From: Bacteriovoracaceae bacterium
GTDB lineage: Bacteria > Bdellovibrionota > UBA1018
Length of the DNA: 9,434 nucleotides
Assembly: GCA_023250755.1 (NCBI GenBank)
Contig: JAHFAC010000049.1
Location: forward strand, 1-9,434
Direction: 5' to 3'
Both the position numbers and the translations under genes were made by a program. Positions 1 through 6,738 of the stretch are shown here, one piece after another. Position 1 is the stretch's first letter. Each line of letters begins with the position of its first letter. A model generated the notes under the pieces. That model was given only the letters and a program-made list of their open reading frames with translations. It was not told the DNA's origin and did no database searches.

Positions 1-396
1 GTAAGCGGCCACACGATCATAGGTGATTCCGTCAATCGATCCTCCGGCAGCCAAGCCTCCCGTGTCTTTTTCTTTTTCAAGGATTAAAGTGTGGAGCTTT
101 TGATCGCTGAGGTAAATACCGGCTGTAAGGCCGGCGAGTCCCGCTCCGACGATGATGACATCGTAATGCTCCGGGTCCTCAATGGGGTTGCCATCCACCT
201 TTGGGATAAATGAGGCTTCACCGCTTCCCTCGACGTAGATCGGAACCCCAGGTTGTGAACCCGTGGTGATCATAACGGGATGCTCAGTGGCTGCAGGCAA
301 TCTGCTGTTTTGGTTTGTATTCTGTGGAGTTGAGCAAGCAAGGTTAGAGAGCACGATTAAAATAACGAGGTTGCAGTGAAACCTGTTTTTGAACAT
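1..396 (-). CDS. FAD-dependent oxidoreductase with lipoprotein-like leader, C-terminus cut by window edge
   Basis: Reading the minus strand from an ATG at 394-396 gives 132 codons open to base 1, so only the N-terminal part is visible. Residues 1-20 form a basic, hydrophobic leader ending NLAC (Cys21). This resembles a lipobox, but Asn replaces the usual Leu at -3, so lipidation is likely rather than certain. A Ser/Thr/Gln-rich linker follows. At residues 79-89 comes DVIIVGAGLAG, the FAD-binding Rossmann glycine motif, with the ribose-binding acidic residue at Glu107 and a GG pair at 113-114, then YDRVAAY at the edge. This is the layout of the amine-oxidase/NAD(P)-binding flavoprotein superfamily. 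A GAGGG Shine-Dalgarno (401-405) sits 4 nt before the ATG. It lies downstream of another exported flavoprotein gene on the same strand, 120 bp away. The substrate cannot be told from the visible part. Envelope location is inferred from the leader. Confidence 0.85.
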   Translation of the reverse strand, partial: MFKNRFHCNLVILIVLSNLACSTPQNTNQNSRLPAATEHPVMITTGSQPGVPIYVEGSGEASFIPKVDGNPIEDPEHYDVIIVGAGLAGLTAGIYLSDQKLHTLILEKEKDTGGLAAGGSIDGITYDRVAAY

Positions 397-428
397 GAAG
401 CCCTCTTTTCTGAAAGTTAAAATGGAGT

Positions 429-453
429 CTAAGAGGCTGAAATAGCCTCTTAG
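429..453 (-). terminator. Perfect 10-bp stem-loop, possible terminator of the amine oxidase gene
   Basis: CTAAGAGGCT and AGCCTCTTAG pair perfectly around the 5-nt loop GAAAT. On the minus strand the hairpin lies 63 nt past the stop codon of the upstream amine oxidase gene and about 30 nt before the start of the lipoprotein-like gene. The T-rich stretch (TTTTAA) begins only about 6 nt after the stem, so this is not a textbook intrinsic terminator. It may be a weak or attenuating terminator, an mRNA-stabilising hairpin, or a leader structure of the downstream gene. The structure itself is certain; the function is inferred. Confidence 0.5.
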
Positions 454-516
454 TAGATTACTTTAAAGGAATGTGAAGAAAGCACGAACAAAAAAAAGTG
501 TGGGATTTTTGACGGT

Positions 517-2289
517 CTATCGAGCGCTTTGGGATGCAGCTTGAGCGGTTGCAGTGGGGAAGTGCGTGGGTCGATCGGTCATCTCGCCCCTGTGCCTAGA
601 AATTATGCTTTGAGCTGCGATATTAGCTGATTGAACCGCGCCATTCATATAGCCCTGATAAACTTCACTCACATGTTCACCTGCAAAAAGGAGTCTGCCT
701 TTGAGCTCAGGTTCCGCGGGGCTGCCAATCAGAGTGGTGAGTTGACCTGGGCGGGGACAAGTGTAACTGCCAAGAGTATGAGGATGTTTCGCCCAATTAA
801 AAAAACTTCGATTGGCGTCGTAGAGCGAGCTGATTTTAGGATAAATTTTTTCAAGATCTTTGATTAGGATTTCAGGGCGTGAAACTTCAGGCATTTGCGA
901 AGCATTCCCCCCCACAAAGTTGGTGATGATTCCGCTCGTTCCTGCTTGCGCACGGCTGGAGTCCCAGAAGACTTGAGTGGGGAGATCTGTAAAGGTATAC
1001 CCGGTGGATCCGGGGAGCGTGCCTTGCGTTTTTCGCCAGGGGCGTTCTCGAAAGCCCAGCATATGTTTGGAATTCAGGCCATAGCCCAGGTTTTGAATGC
1101 ATCGTAATTTTACGGGGCTGAGTCCTAAGGTTTCAAGCCCCTCGACCTGGCGGAGTCGGGTAAAAGGAAGGGTGCAAATGACTTGCGAGGCGGATCGGGT
1201 GAAGGTTTGATTTCTGCCTTTTAGAGTAAGGCGAATGGTATTGCCAGTGTCTTCAATCTTCACGAGCTCGGATTCGAGGTGAATTTTGGATCTGGTTCCG
1301 ACGGCCTGCGCGAGCGCTTCAATTAAGCGAGAATTTCCCCCGTGGATTCGTCTTGATTCGTCACTGGATCCAAAAATAGAAAAGCCATGGCTCAAGTCCG
1401 GATTTGCCATCAAAAAAAGATTGCCAGCAGATTGTTGATCGGTATCCAAGCCATATTCGCCCAAATAAGCGACGTTGAGAAGGTCTAAAATCCATCGATC
1501 TACGTCCTTTTTTGAGTAAAGATATTCCTTTAGGGTCATGCGGTCGAAATAAACGGCTCTCTCCGTGTGTGATTTATAATTGATTACAGAGACATTCGGA
1601 TCGACGAAGCATGCATTCATGTCAGCTAATAAAACGCGGGCGAGAGGGCGAAAAGCCTCGAGTGCCTGCTTGGGATAATAGTGGTTATCTCCAAAAAAAT
1701 AATGATTAGTTTCAATTCCCTCTTCACCCAAAGTCAAGTCATCGACCGCGATTCCCAGGTCTGCTGCAAGCTTCAGGAGGTCTTCATGGCCCGAATCGAT
1801 TAATTCGCCACCCAATTCACAAAACATTCCCTCTGCATTGAAGCGATCCCGAGTGAAGATCCTGCCACCTAGGCGACTGGCAGATTCAAATAATTCACAA
1901 GGAATTCCAGCTCGCGTAAGTTGATAAGCGGCAGTCAGACCGGCGAGGCCTGCCCCGAGGATGATCACGGATTCGATTTTTCTGAGAGGCTCCGGAACGT
2001 CTAACTGAAGATTGTTTTTGTTCGTGGGCATTACTTGAGATGCGAGTGCATTTTTTAGCAGGAGTTCTCCGAACTCACCGGTGATGATACCCGCTGCTAA
2101 AAGTGATTTGAGCACTTCACGCCTCGTTCTGCCCGGATTGTTTTTGAGTGAGTCCCGCAGAGTGCTCTGAATGTCTTCGAGTTGATTCTCAAAATTTGGA
2201 TTTTTCTCGAGAAAATAGGCTTTTTTTATCATTCCGACAATGCTGCTGAACAATGGTGTTTTGGCCACGTTGATTTGGATAGTATCCAA
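517..2289 (-). CDS. Exported flavin monoamine oxidase family protein
   Basis: A 590-residue flavin amine oxidase, expected to oxidise an amine or amino acid with FAD and release H2O2. Visible motifs are the FAD dinucleotide fold VIILGAGLAGL (108-118) with acidic Glu135; the family motif RLGGR (139-143); IHGGNSRLIEAL (315-326); Lys408 before FRERPW, matching the conserved flavin-N5 lysine region of MAOs; Trp499; and the C-terminal FAD motif GRLLFAGEHVSEVYQGYMNG (531-550). Before the catalytic part is a twin-arginine-like signal, TRREVLKSLLAAG (55-67), with a possible ALA-S cleavage site at 81-84. This implies Tat export of the folded flavoprotein, but the 53-residue stretch ahead of the arginines is unusually long. 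The start used is TTG at 2287-2289 with a weak AGAG Shine-Dalgarno; ATG at 2230-2232 (Met20) is an alternative. It may share a transcript with the rlmM-like gene 96 bp upstream. The substrate is unknown. Confidence 0.9.
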   Translation of the reverse strand: MDTIQINVAKTPLFSSIVGMIKKAYFLEKNPNFENQLEDIQSTLRDSLKNNPGRTRREVLKSLLAAGIITGEFGELLLKNALASQVMPTNKNNLQLDVPEPLRKIESVIILGAGLAGLTAAYQLTRAGIPCELFESASRLGGRIFTRDRFNAEGMFCELGGELIDSGHEDLLKLAADLGIAVDDLTLGEEGIETNHYFFGDNHYYPKQALEAFRPLARVLLADMNACFVDPNVSVINYKSHTERAVYFDRMTLKEYLYSKKDVDRWILDLLNVAYLGEYGLDTDQQSAGNLFLMANPDLSHGFSIFGSSDESRRIHGGNSRLIEALAQAVGTRSKIHLESELVKIEDTGNTIRLTLKGRNQTFTRSASQVICTLPFTRLRQVEGLETLGLSPVKLRCIQNLGYGLNSKHMLGFRERPWRKTQGTLPGSTGYTFTDLPTQVFWDSSRAQAGTSGIITNFVGGNASQMPEVSRPEILIKDLEKIYPKISSLYDANRSFFNWAKHPHTLGSYTCPRPGQLTTLIGSPAEPELKGRLLFAGEHVSEVYQGYMNGAVQSANIAAQSIISRHRGEMTDRPTHFPTATAQAASQSAR

Positions 2290-2290
2290 A
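2274..2290. repeat. 17-nt perfect palindrome across the amine oxidase start codon
   Basis: TTTGGATA and TATCCAAA flank one central base. The palindrome includes the proposed TTG start codon (2287-2289) and the next four codons. It could be a repressor operator placed just downstream of transcription start, or a small mRNA hairpin that hides the start codon. It is short enough to be partly chance. The sequence is certain; a regulatory role is inference. Confidence 0.4.
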
Positions 2291-2309
2291 AAAAATTCTC
2301 TGTCAAAAG

Positions 2310-2348
2310 ATTATAGCGAAGATTTAATGGTGTGGCGCGCAAATTTGC
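2310..2348 (-). promoter_or_regulatory. Candidate promoter of the amine oxidase gene with upstream palindrome
   Basis: On the minus strand a perfect TATAAT (-10) lies at 2310-2315, which would start transcription near 2303, about 14 nt before the TTG start codon. No good -35 hexamer lies 16-18 nt upstream. Instead a 10-nt palindrome GCAAATTTGC (2339-2348) is centred near -40, where an activator could replace a -35 element. The rest of the 96-bp gap (2290-2385) holds no ORF and no clear terminator for the rlmM-like gene, so read-through from that gene is also possible. Confidence 0.35.
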
Positions 2349-2385
2349 TCTTTGTGTCGCCGAGTATGGAATCTGTTATAAGTTT

Positions 2386-3501
2386 TTATTTTCTGCAGAT
2401 CGCTAGACGCCTCACGCCTTTTGGCGTCAAACCATATGCAAAAAATTCTTGCCGATTTTGGGAGAGTTGAGTTGCACGCACTCGTGTCATGCCCATGGCT
2501 CGGATGTGTTCTAGCATGTGGGGAATATCTGAAGCCATCTTCCAATCATTGAGTTTGATGGTAAGAAGGACACCTAGGAGTGAATCCTCCATTCGAGTCA
2601 CGAGCCGGTCCACCGCGAAAAGTGAAAACTGAGGTGAAACGTTCATGTCGAGTAAGATCCACTGAACTGAGTCAGGCAGCTCTTCCCTTAAAACACTCGA
2701 TACGGGGCGTTGGATGTGCTTAAATTGTTCTCTAAAATTTCTGCGAAAGATGGGATGCATATCGGCTGGATCAATCCCAACGAGTTTAAGACCGCGATTG
2801 AGGAGAGCAAACGTCGAGCCTCCAGGGGCGCTGCCGATTTCGACTGCAACATCATCTTTGAGAATTGGGGCATTTGACCAGAGCAGAGCCTCTTCAAGTT
2901 TTAAATAGGCACGCGAAGGGGCGTCGGGATGCATCTGGATTTCTGGATTTCCTCCGGGATAGGGTGAGTGAAGAGGGCCGTGTTGGTGGCAGCCGAGCCA
3001 CCATTCTTCATCCTCTACCCAGATGAGATCTAAAACAAGGTCGCCGGATTTTGGCAGGGTTTCTTCGTAGAAAAGATCAGGCTCCAAATTGCGGACAGTT
3101 TTAAATAATGTATTTTTGAGCTCGGTGAATTGTTTCACACCTTCTGGGTTTTCCTGTCTTTCTTGTTTTTTGGGCTCTTCGCCGGGGCCAAAGCGATCTC
3201 TTTCCCAAATATGGAGCCGGATTTTCTGAATGGGGTTCTCTAGAAGTGCCTTGGCCTTCTCAGTCACATTCTTTAAATCTAATTTGCCGAGTGAGATTCC
3301 GTAGGTACGAGCAAAAATAGATTTAAGTGCAAAATCAGGGGTGAGTTTTTGTGGGCCGACGGCTTTAAATGTGAGAAAACCAGGTCTTGAGTAGGAGAAG
3401 CGAAGGTCGGAGTGATTGCGCGCCACCTCTTCCTTTAAGGTTTTTTCCGCTCCAATTTGGCAGACCGTAAAAATGAAACTGGAATTCTCTGCATTGGGCA
3501 T
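2386..3501 (-). CDS. rlmM: RlmM-type 23S rRNA ribose 2'-O-methyltransferase (COG2933-like)
   Basis: A 371-residue SAM-dependent methyltransferase, close in length to E. coli RlmM (366 aa), which methylates the 2'-O of C2498 in 23S rRNA. The N-terminal half holds a THUMP-like region with GAEKTLKEEVARN (17-29) and FALKSIFARTYG (57-68), which resemble the RlmM segments PGFEKECAAEI and SSLIFARQW as I recall them. The catalytic domain begins with DAPSRAYLKLEEAL (193-206), nearly the RlmM signature DAPSRSTLKLEEA. The SAM-binding motif is EIGSAPGGSTFALL (221-234) followed by VGIDP. The K-D-K-E tetrad of FtsJ/RrmJ-type 2'-O-methyltransferases is visible as Lys201, Asp285 (LLDMNVSP), Lys316 (TIKLNDW) and Glu352 (NRQEFF). 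The start is ATG at 3499-3501, with a weak AGAGAAA in front. It is divergent from an ABC-F gene 50 bp away. The exact target nucleotide is inferred from family membership and not proven for this lineage. Confidence 0.85.
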   Translation of the reverse strand: MPNAENSSFIFTVCQIGAEKTLKEEVARNHSDLRFSYSRPGFLTFKAVGPQKLTPDFALKSIFARTYGISLGKLDLKNVTEKAKALLENPIQKIRLHIWERDRFGPGEEPKKQERQENPEGVKQFTELKNTLFKTVRNLEPDLFYEETLPKSGDLVLDLIWVEDEEWWLGCHQHGPLHSPYPGGNPEIQMHPDAPSRAYLKLEEALLWSNAPILKDDVAVEIGSAPGGSTFALLNRGLKLVGIDPADMHPIFRRNFREQFKHIQRPVSSVLREELPDSVQWILLDMNVSPQFSLFAVDRLVTRMEDSLLGVLLTIKLNDWKMASDIPHMLEHIRAMGMTRVRATQLSQNRQEFFAYGLTPKGVRRLAICRK

Positions 3502-3551
3502 TTTCTCTGCTTATCATAGAATCTCCCATTTGAGTGTGTTACGAACCGATC
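3502..3551. promoter_or_regulatory. Divergent promoter region between rlmM-like and ABC-F genes
   Basis: This 50-bp gap must drive both genes. On the plus strand TAGAAT (3517-3522) is a good -10 with a poor TTGGGC -35 (3494-3499) at 17-bp spacing, which would start transcription near 3529. On the minus strand TATGAT lies at 3513-3518 and overlaps the plus-strand element. The two promoters would therefore compete. There is no clear Shine-Dalgarno before the ABC-F ATG. All assignments are by eye. Confidence 0.35.
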
Positions 3552-5180
3552 ATGATCCATCTCACGAACATCAGTAAGCACTACGGGCAGAAGATCCTCT
3601 TTCGGGAGGGGAGTCTCCAAATCCGCCCGGGGGACAAGATGGGTTTGGTCGGTCCTAACGGTGTCGGAAAGACGACAATTTTTCGAGTGATCACGGGTGA
3701 GGAAGGAGTTGACGGAGGTTCCATCAATATCGCTGATCGCTTGATTATCGGCTATTTTTCTCAGGACGTAGGAGAAATGCGGGGCCGTTCAGCACTCGAA
3801 GAGGTGAAGGCTGGAGCAGGTCGGGTTTCGGATTTAGCTGAAAAAGTGGGGCAAATGGAACGATTGCTGGCAGACTCAGCCATCCATCCTCTATCAGACG
3901 ATGAGATGACCCAGCTTCTTGAGAAATATGGCGAGGCCCAACTCGAGTTTGAGCAACGGGGTGGGTATGATCTTGATTCTCGGGCCAAAGCCATTCTTAC
4001 GGGGCTCGGGATTGGTCCCGGTGATTATGATCAGCCGGTTGAGAGTTTTAGCGGCGGTTGGAAAATGCGAATCGCCTTAGCTCGGATTTTGGCCCTCAAT
4101 CCGGATGTGCTTCTCATGGACGAGCCGACCAATCATTTGGATTTGGAGTCAATTTTATGGCTTGAGGAGTGGTTGACAAATTTCAAGGGCTCACTTTTGA
4201 TGACTAGCCATGATCGAGAGTTCATGAATCGGATTGTCTCGCGTATCGTTGCTATCGAGAATAAGACCGTCACCACTTATAGTGGCAATTACGATTTTTA
4301 TCTTCGAGAGCGAGAGGTAAGGCAGGATCAACTTCTTGCAGCCCATCAAAAACAGCAGGATATGCTGGCGAAGGAGGAGGAGTTCATTGCCCGATTTGCG
4401 GCAAGAGCCTCCCATGCGGCTCAAGTTCAGTCGAGAGTCAAAAAACTAGATAAAATTGAACGAATCGAAATTCCACCGGATGAGAAAACGATTCAATTTG
4501 ATTTCCCGGTTCCACCTCGGGGCGGGAATGATGTCGTCAAGTTTGAAAATCTCGGAAAAGACTGGCAGCTCGAGGATGGCGGAATCAAGCATGTCTTTAG
4601 TGGTGCCCAGGCGATGGTACAAAGGCTCAATAAGGTCGCAGTGGTTGGAGTGAATGGAGCCGGAAAGTCTACGCTACTTAAGATCATTGCTGCTTTGACT
4701 GATCCCACACAGGGTCAAGTCCAGCTTGGAGCTAATGTTAAGGTCGGATATTTCAGTCAGCATTCGCTTGAAGTCTTGAATTCTGAAAAAACGATTTATG
4801 ATGAGGTCTATGACCGTGTCCCTCAGGCAACCATCGGATACGTCAGGAATTTGCTGGGTGCTTTTCTGTTCAGCGGAGACGATGTTTACAAAAAAATCTC
4901 CGTGCTGTCGGGGGGAGAGAAGAGCCGAGTCGTTTTAGCCACTATTTTGGCTAATCCAGTAAATTTTTTAATCCTGGACGAACCCACCAATCATTTGGAC
5001 ATCAAGGCTCGCGAAGTTTTGCTCAAAGCCCTTCAGAATTTTGATGGGACCGTGATGTTTGTCAGTCACGATCGACATTTTTTGAAATCGATTTCAAATC
5101 GAGTTTTTGAGGTCGATCGGGGTGAGCTTCGGGTTTACGAGGGAAATTACGAATATTATTTGTCCAAAAAAGAGAAGTAG
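3552..5180 (+). CDS. ABC-F family ATPase (ribosome-associated, duplicated ABC domains)
   Basis: A 542-residue soluble protein with two ATP-binding cassettes and no membrane segments, which defines ABC-F (the Uup/EttA/YheS/YbiT type). ABC1 has Walker A GPNGVGKTT (34-42), signature SFSGGW (165-170), Walker B with LLMDEPTNHLD (187-197) and H-loop His220. ABC2 has Walker A GVNGAGKST (366-374), signature LSGGEK (452-457), LILDEPTNHLD (473-483) and H-loop His506. Between them is the charged interdomain linker (about 250-310) with FAARASHAAQVQSRVKKLDK, the P-site-tRNA interaction region in characterised members. It stops about 35 residues after the last H-loop, so it lacks the C-terminal coiled coil of Uup or YheS. 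The start is ATG 3552, because MIHLTNISKHYG is the normal family N-terminus; an in-frame GTG at 3534 is less likely. Family members act on translation, for example in ribosome rescue or antibiotic protection. Which role applies here is not visible. Confidence 0.92.
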   Translation: MIHLTNISKHYGQKILFREGSLQIRPGDKMGLVGPNGVGKTTIFRVITGEEGVDGGSINIADRLIIGYFSQDVGEMRGRSALEEVKAGAGRVSDLAEKVGQMERLLADSAIHPLSDDEMTQLLEKYGEAQLEFEQRGGYDLDSRAKAILTGLGIGPGDYDQPVESFSGGWKMRIALARILALNPDVLLMDEPTNHLDLESILWLEEWLTNFKGSLLMTSHDREFMNRIVSRIVAIENKTVTTYSGNYDFYLREREVRQDQLLAAHQKQQDMLAKEEEFIARFAARASHAAQVQSRVKKLDKIERIEIPPDEKTIQFDFPVPPRGGNDVVKFENLGKDWQLEDGGIKHVFSGAQAMVQRLNKVAVVGVNGAGKSTLLKIIAALTDPTQGQVQLGANVKVGYFSQHSLEVLNSEKTIYDEVYDRVPQATIGYVRNLLGAFLFSGDDVYKKISVLSGGEKSRVVLATILANPVNFLILDEPTNHLDIKAREVLLKALQNFDGTVMFVSHDRHFLKSISNRVFEVDRGELRVYEGNYEYYLSKKEK

Positions 5181-5184
5181 GGTT

Positions 5185-5865
5185 TTAGTCATAATTTCGA
5201 TTGAGTGGATCGCTATAGGCTGAGTCGATAGAGAGTTCGTTGACGATTTCACCCTTCTCTGGGTTTGTGTTCCAGTTGAGTTTTTTTGTCCACTCGTAGG
5301 GTTTAGGCGGGGTAATGTTTTTTCCAGACGAAACAAAAACACCTTCTCCTTCTTTTACAAGTACTTTTTCCTGTGTTTCAGTACTTTCTACTTCGACTTG
5401 GCCCTCTTTTACGCACATCCAAATATCTTGGTCTTTGTTTTTTTTGGTTTTGCTATAGGACGCAAAAAACTCAGTGCCACGCACGCCCATGGTTACTGTT
5501 TTGGCCCTGATCAAAAATGGGATTTTCCCCATTTTTTTGACCTTGGCGAAGACGCTACCCTCTTGAATGTCTAATGTCGCTTCGTTGGCTGTTGTGATGA
5601 TGAGTTCAGAGTTGGCATTAATCTTGAGAACGGAGCCATTTTTGAGTGTGATAATTGCTAAAGATGCATCGCCTGTTTTTAGGGATTGGCCTTCGTTAAT
5701 GCTCTCTCCAATTGCGATTTTTTCAGATTTTCCGTTTTTAACCAGAGTAACGTTTCCTCGGGAGGTCAAAAGTGTTGCAGCATAAGACAAGTCAGCGTGT
5801 AGCTGGATAAAAAATAAAAATAGCATTAAAGCACTAACGTGAAGGAATATCGGTTTTCGTGGCAT
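5185..5865 (-). CDS. Secreted FecR-domain protein (orphan, no sigma factor beside it)
   Basis: A 226-residue protein with a clear Sec signal: MPRK, a hydrophobic stretch (7-20) and likely cleavage after SYA (27-29) or the following Ala. The body matches the FecR domain: EGQSLKTGDASLAIITLKNG (58-77), the LKINANSELII strand (80-90), LDIQEGSVFAKVKK (98-111) and the hallmark TVTMGVRGTEFFASYS (123-138) with RGT at 129-131, then VKEGQVEVE (152-160). Classical FecR is an inner-membrane anti-sigma regulator with a cytoplasmic N-terminus. This one has a cleavable signal and no cytoplasmic part, so it should be a free periplasmic or surface protein. The C-terminal 40 residues are polar and unassigned. 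An AGGAG Shine-Dalgarno (5873-5877) lies 7 nt before the ATG. It is convergent with the ABC-F gene (4-bp gap) and divergent from a barrel-like protein. Molecular role unknown. Confidence 0.88.
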   Translation of the reverse strand: MPRKPIFLHVSALMLFLFFIQLHADLSYAATLLTSRGNVTLVKNGKSEKIAIGESINEGQSLKTGDASLAIITLKNGSVLKINANSELIITTANEATLDIQEGSVFAKVKKMGKIPFLIRAKTVTMGVRGTEFFASYSKTKKNKDQDIWMCVKEGQVEVESTETQEKVLVKEGEGVFVSSGKNITPPKPYEWTKKLNWNTNPEKGEIVNELSIDSAYSDPLNRNYD

Positions 5866-5906
5866 GATTGAACTCCTGTTATATTGACTTCTCTATTGAG
5901 CATGCC
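5866..5906. promoter_or_regulatory. Divergent start region between fecR-like and outer-membrane-protein-like genes
   Basis: Only 41 bp separate the two start codons, so promoters must overlap coding DNA. For the plus-strand gene, TATATT (5880-5885) is a -10 candidate that would give transcription from about 5892. For the minus-strand gene, TTGATT (5935-5940) with 17-bp spacing to TTTAAA (5912-5917) is a weak candidate inside the neighbouring signal-peptide codons. The minus-strand Shine-Dalgarno AGGAG is at 5873-5877. Apart from that Shine-Dalgarno these are weak matches made by eye. Confidence 0.25.
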
Positions 5907-6692
5907 ATGATTTTAAAAATGTGTCGTAGTGTAAAATCAACATGTGCTTTATTGATCCTGATCCCATTTTTTTCGGCCTGGGCAGATCAGGTGCCGGTTA
6001 TGTCGCAAAGAAATATTGAGCCTGCTACTGAGCTGCGTGTTTTTGCTAAGAGGGGAGATACCACTTACGTCGCTGAACTCAAGGTGCAGCAGGAATCAGA
6101 ATTGATTTCTAAATCTTTTCGTCTCGGCGGATCGCGCCGTATCTTTAGCCATCTGAAAATAGGCGCGTATTATTTGCTTCAAAATGGAGTTTTGCACAAT
6201 GAGGATTGGGTGCAAAATCCGGATCAAAATTGGGGATGGAGAGATACGAGTTCTCGCGTAGAGCATGCATTGATGGTCGAGGTGACACCCCAGACAGTTT
6301 TGCCTTCGGATGAAAATTGGATAGCTGAATGCAAGACACGCATCGTTTTTAATGCCTTCAATCAGCAGTGGACACTTAAGGTTCGTCCCGGTGTGTCGTA
6401 TCTTTGGACAAAACAGGACAGGCCATTTTTAAGTTTTTTTAGTCAGCTCGAATTTTATCTTCCGTTGAACTATGGGAAATCAATTATCTATGAAACTTGG
6501 CTTTATTTCGGAGCCCTTTATTACTATAGCACCACATTTCAGTTGGGCGGCTATGGTGCGTGGAAAACAGTTAAATGGGAGAGTCCAAAAATTTTTGATG
6601 TTATTACCAGCCAATCTTTTGAAGTCCACGATAATTCACCGGTTCTAGGATTTGTGGCGATTTGGAATTTTGATTTTTTTGGAAGTAGCTGA
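5907..6692 (+). CDS. Secreted beta-strand-rich protein, probable outer-membrane barrel
   Basis: I do not recognise a named family. From ATG 5907 the protein has 261 residues with a Sec signal: basic MILKMCRSVK, a hydrophobic core and cleavage after AWA (24-26). The mature part has repeated alternating polar/hydrophobic strands rich in Tyr, Trp and Phe, for example VEHALMVEVTPQTVL (118-132), WTLKVRPGVSYLW (155-167), FLSFFSQLEFYLPL (174-187), YETWLYFGALYYY (195-207) and the C-terminal LGFVAIWNFDFF (247-258). This is typical of a small outer-membrane beta-barrel, and the pattern recalls DUF2490-type proteins, though that is inference. It ends FFGSS rather than in the usual terminal Phe. A TTG at 5868 would extend it by 13 residues, but the signal peptide supports the ATG; ATG 5919 is also possible. 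It is divergent from the FecR-domain gene, which suggests a shared envelope role. Confidence 0.75.
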   Translation: MILKMCRSVKSTCALLILIPFFSAWADQVPVMSQRNIEPATELRVFAKRGDTTYVAELKVQQESELISKSFRLGGSRRIFSHLKIGAYYLLQNGVLHNEDWVQNPDQNWGWRDTSSRVEHALMVEVTPQTVLPSDENWIAECKTRIVFNAFNQQWTLKVRPGVSYLWTKQDRPFLSFFSQLEFYLPLNYGKSIIYETWLYFGALYYYSTTFQLGGYGAWKTVKWESPKIFDVITSQSFEVHDNSPVLGFVAIWNFDFFGSS

Positions 6693-6738
6693 GCCCACAC
6701 AGCATAATATGTAACACTGCTGTAAAGAGCTAGGATCG

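Noticed and set aside
491..510. A-run and T-run after the amine oxidase stop codon that could form an A/T hairpin terminator
   Set aside because: Only an A-T stem of about five pairs around a C-rich loop; not stable enough. The 429-453 stem-loop is the better candidate.
887..1107. Overlapping plus and minus open frames inside the amine oxidase gene
   Set aside because: Shadow frames of the amine oxidase; no motif, no start signal, and the main frame is continuous with family motifs on both sides.
3435..3620. Open frame on the minus strand across the rlmM/ABC-F gap
   Set aside because: It overlaps the coding starts of two well-supported genes, and its peptide shows no family motif.
6699..6723. 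ACAGCA/TGCTGT inverted repeat between the convergent barrel-like and SDR genes, a possible bidirectional terminator
   Set aside because: The stem is only 6 bp with a 13-nt loop, and neither side is followed by a T-run. Too weak to call.
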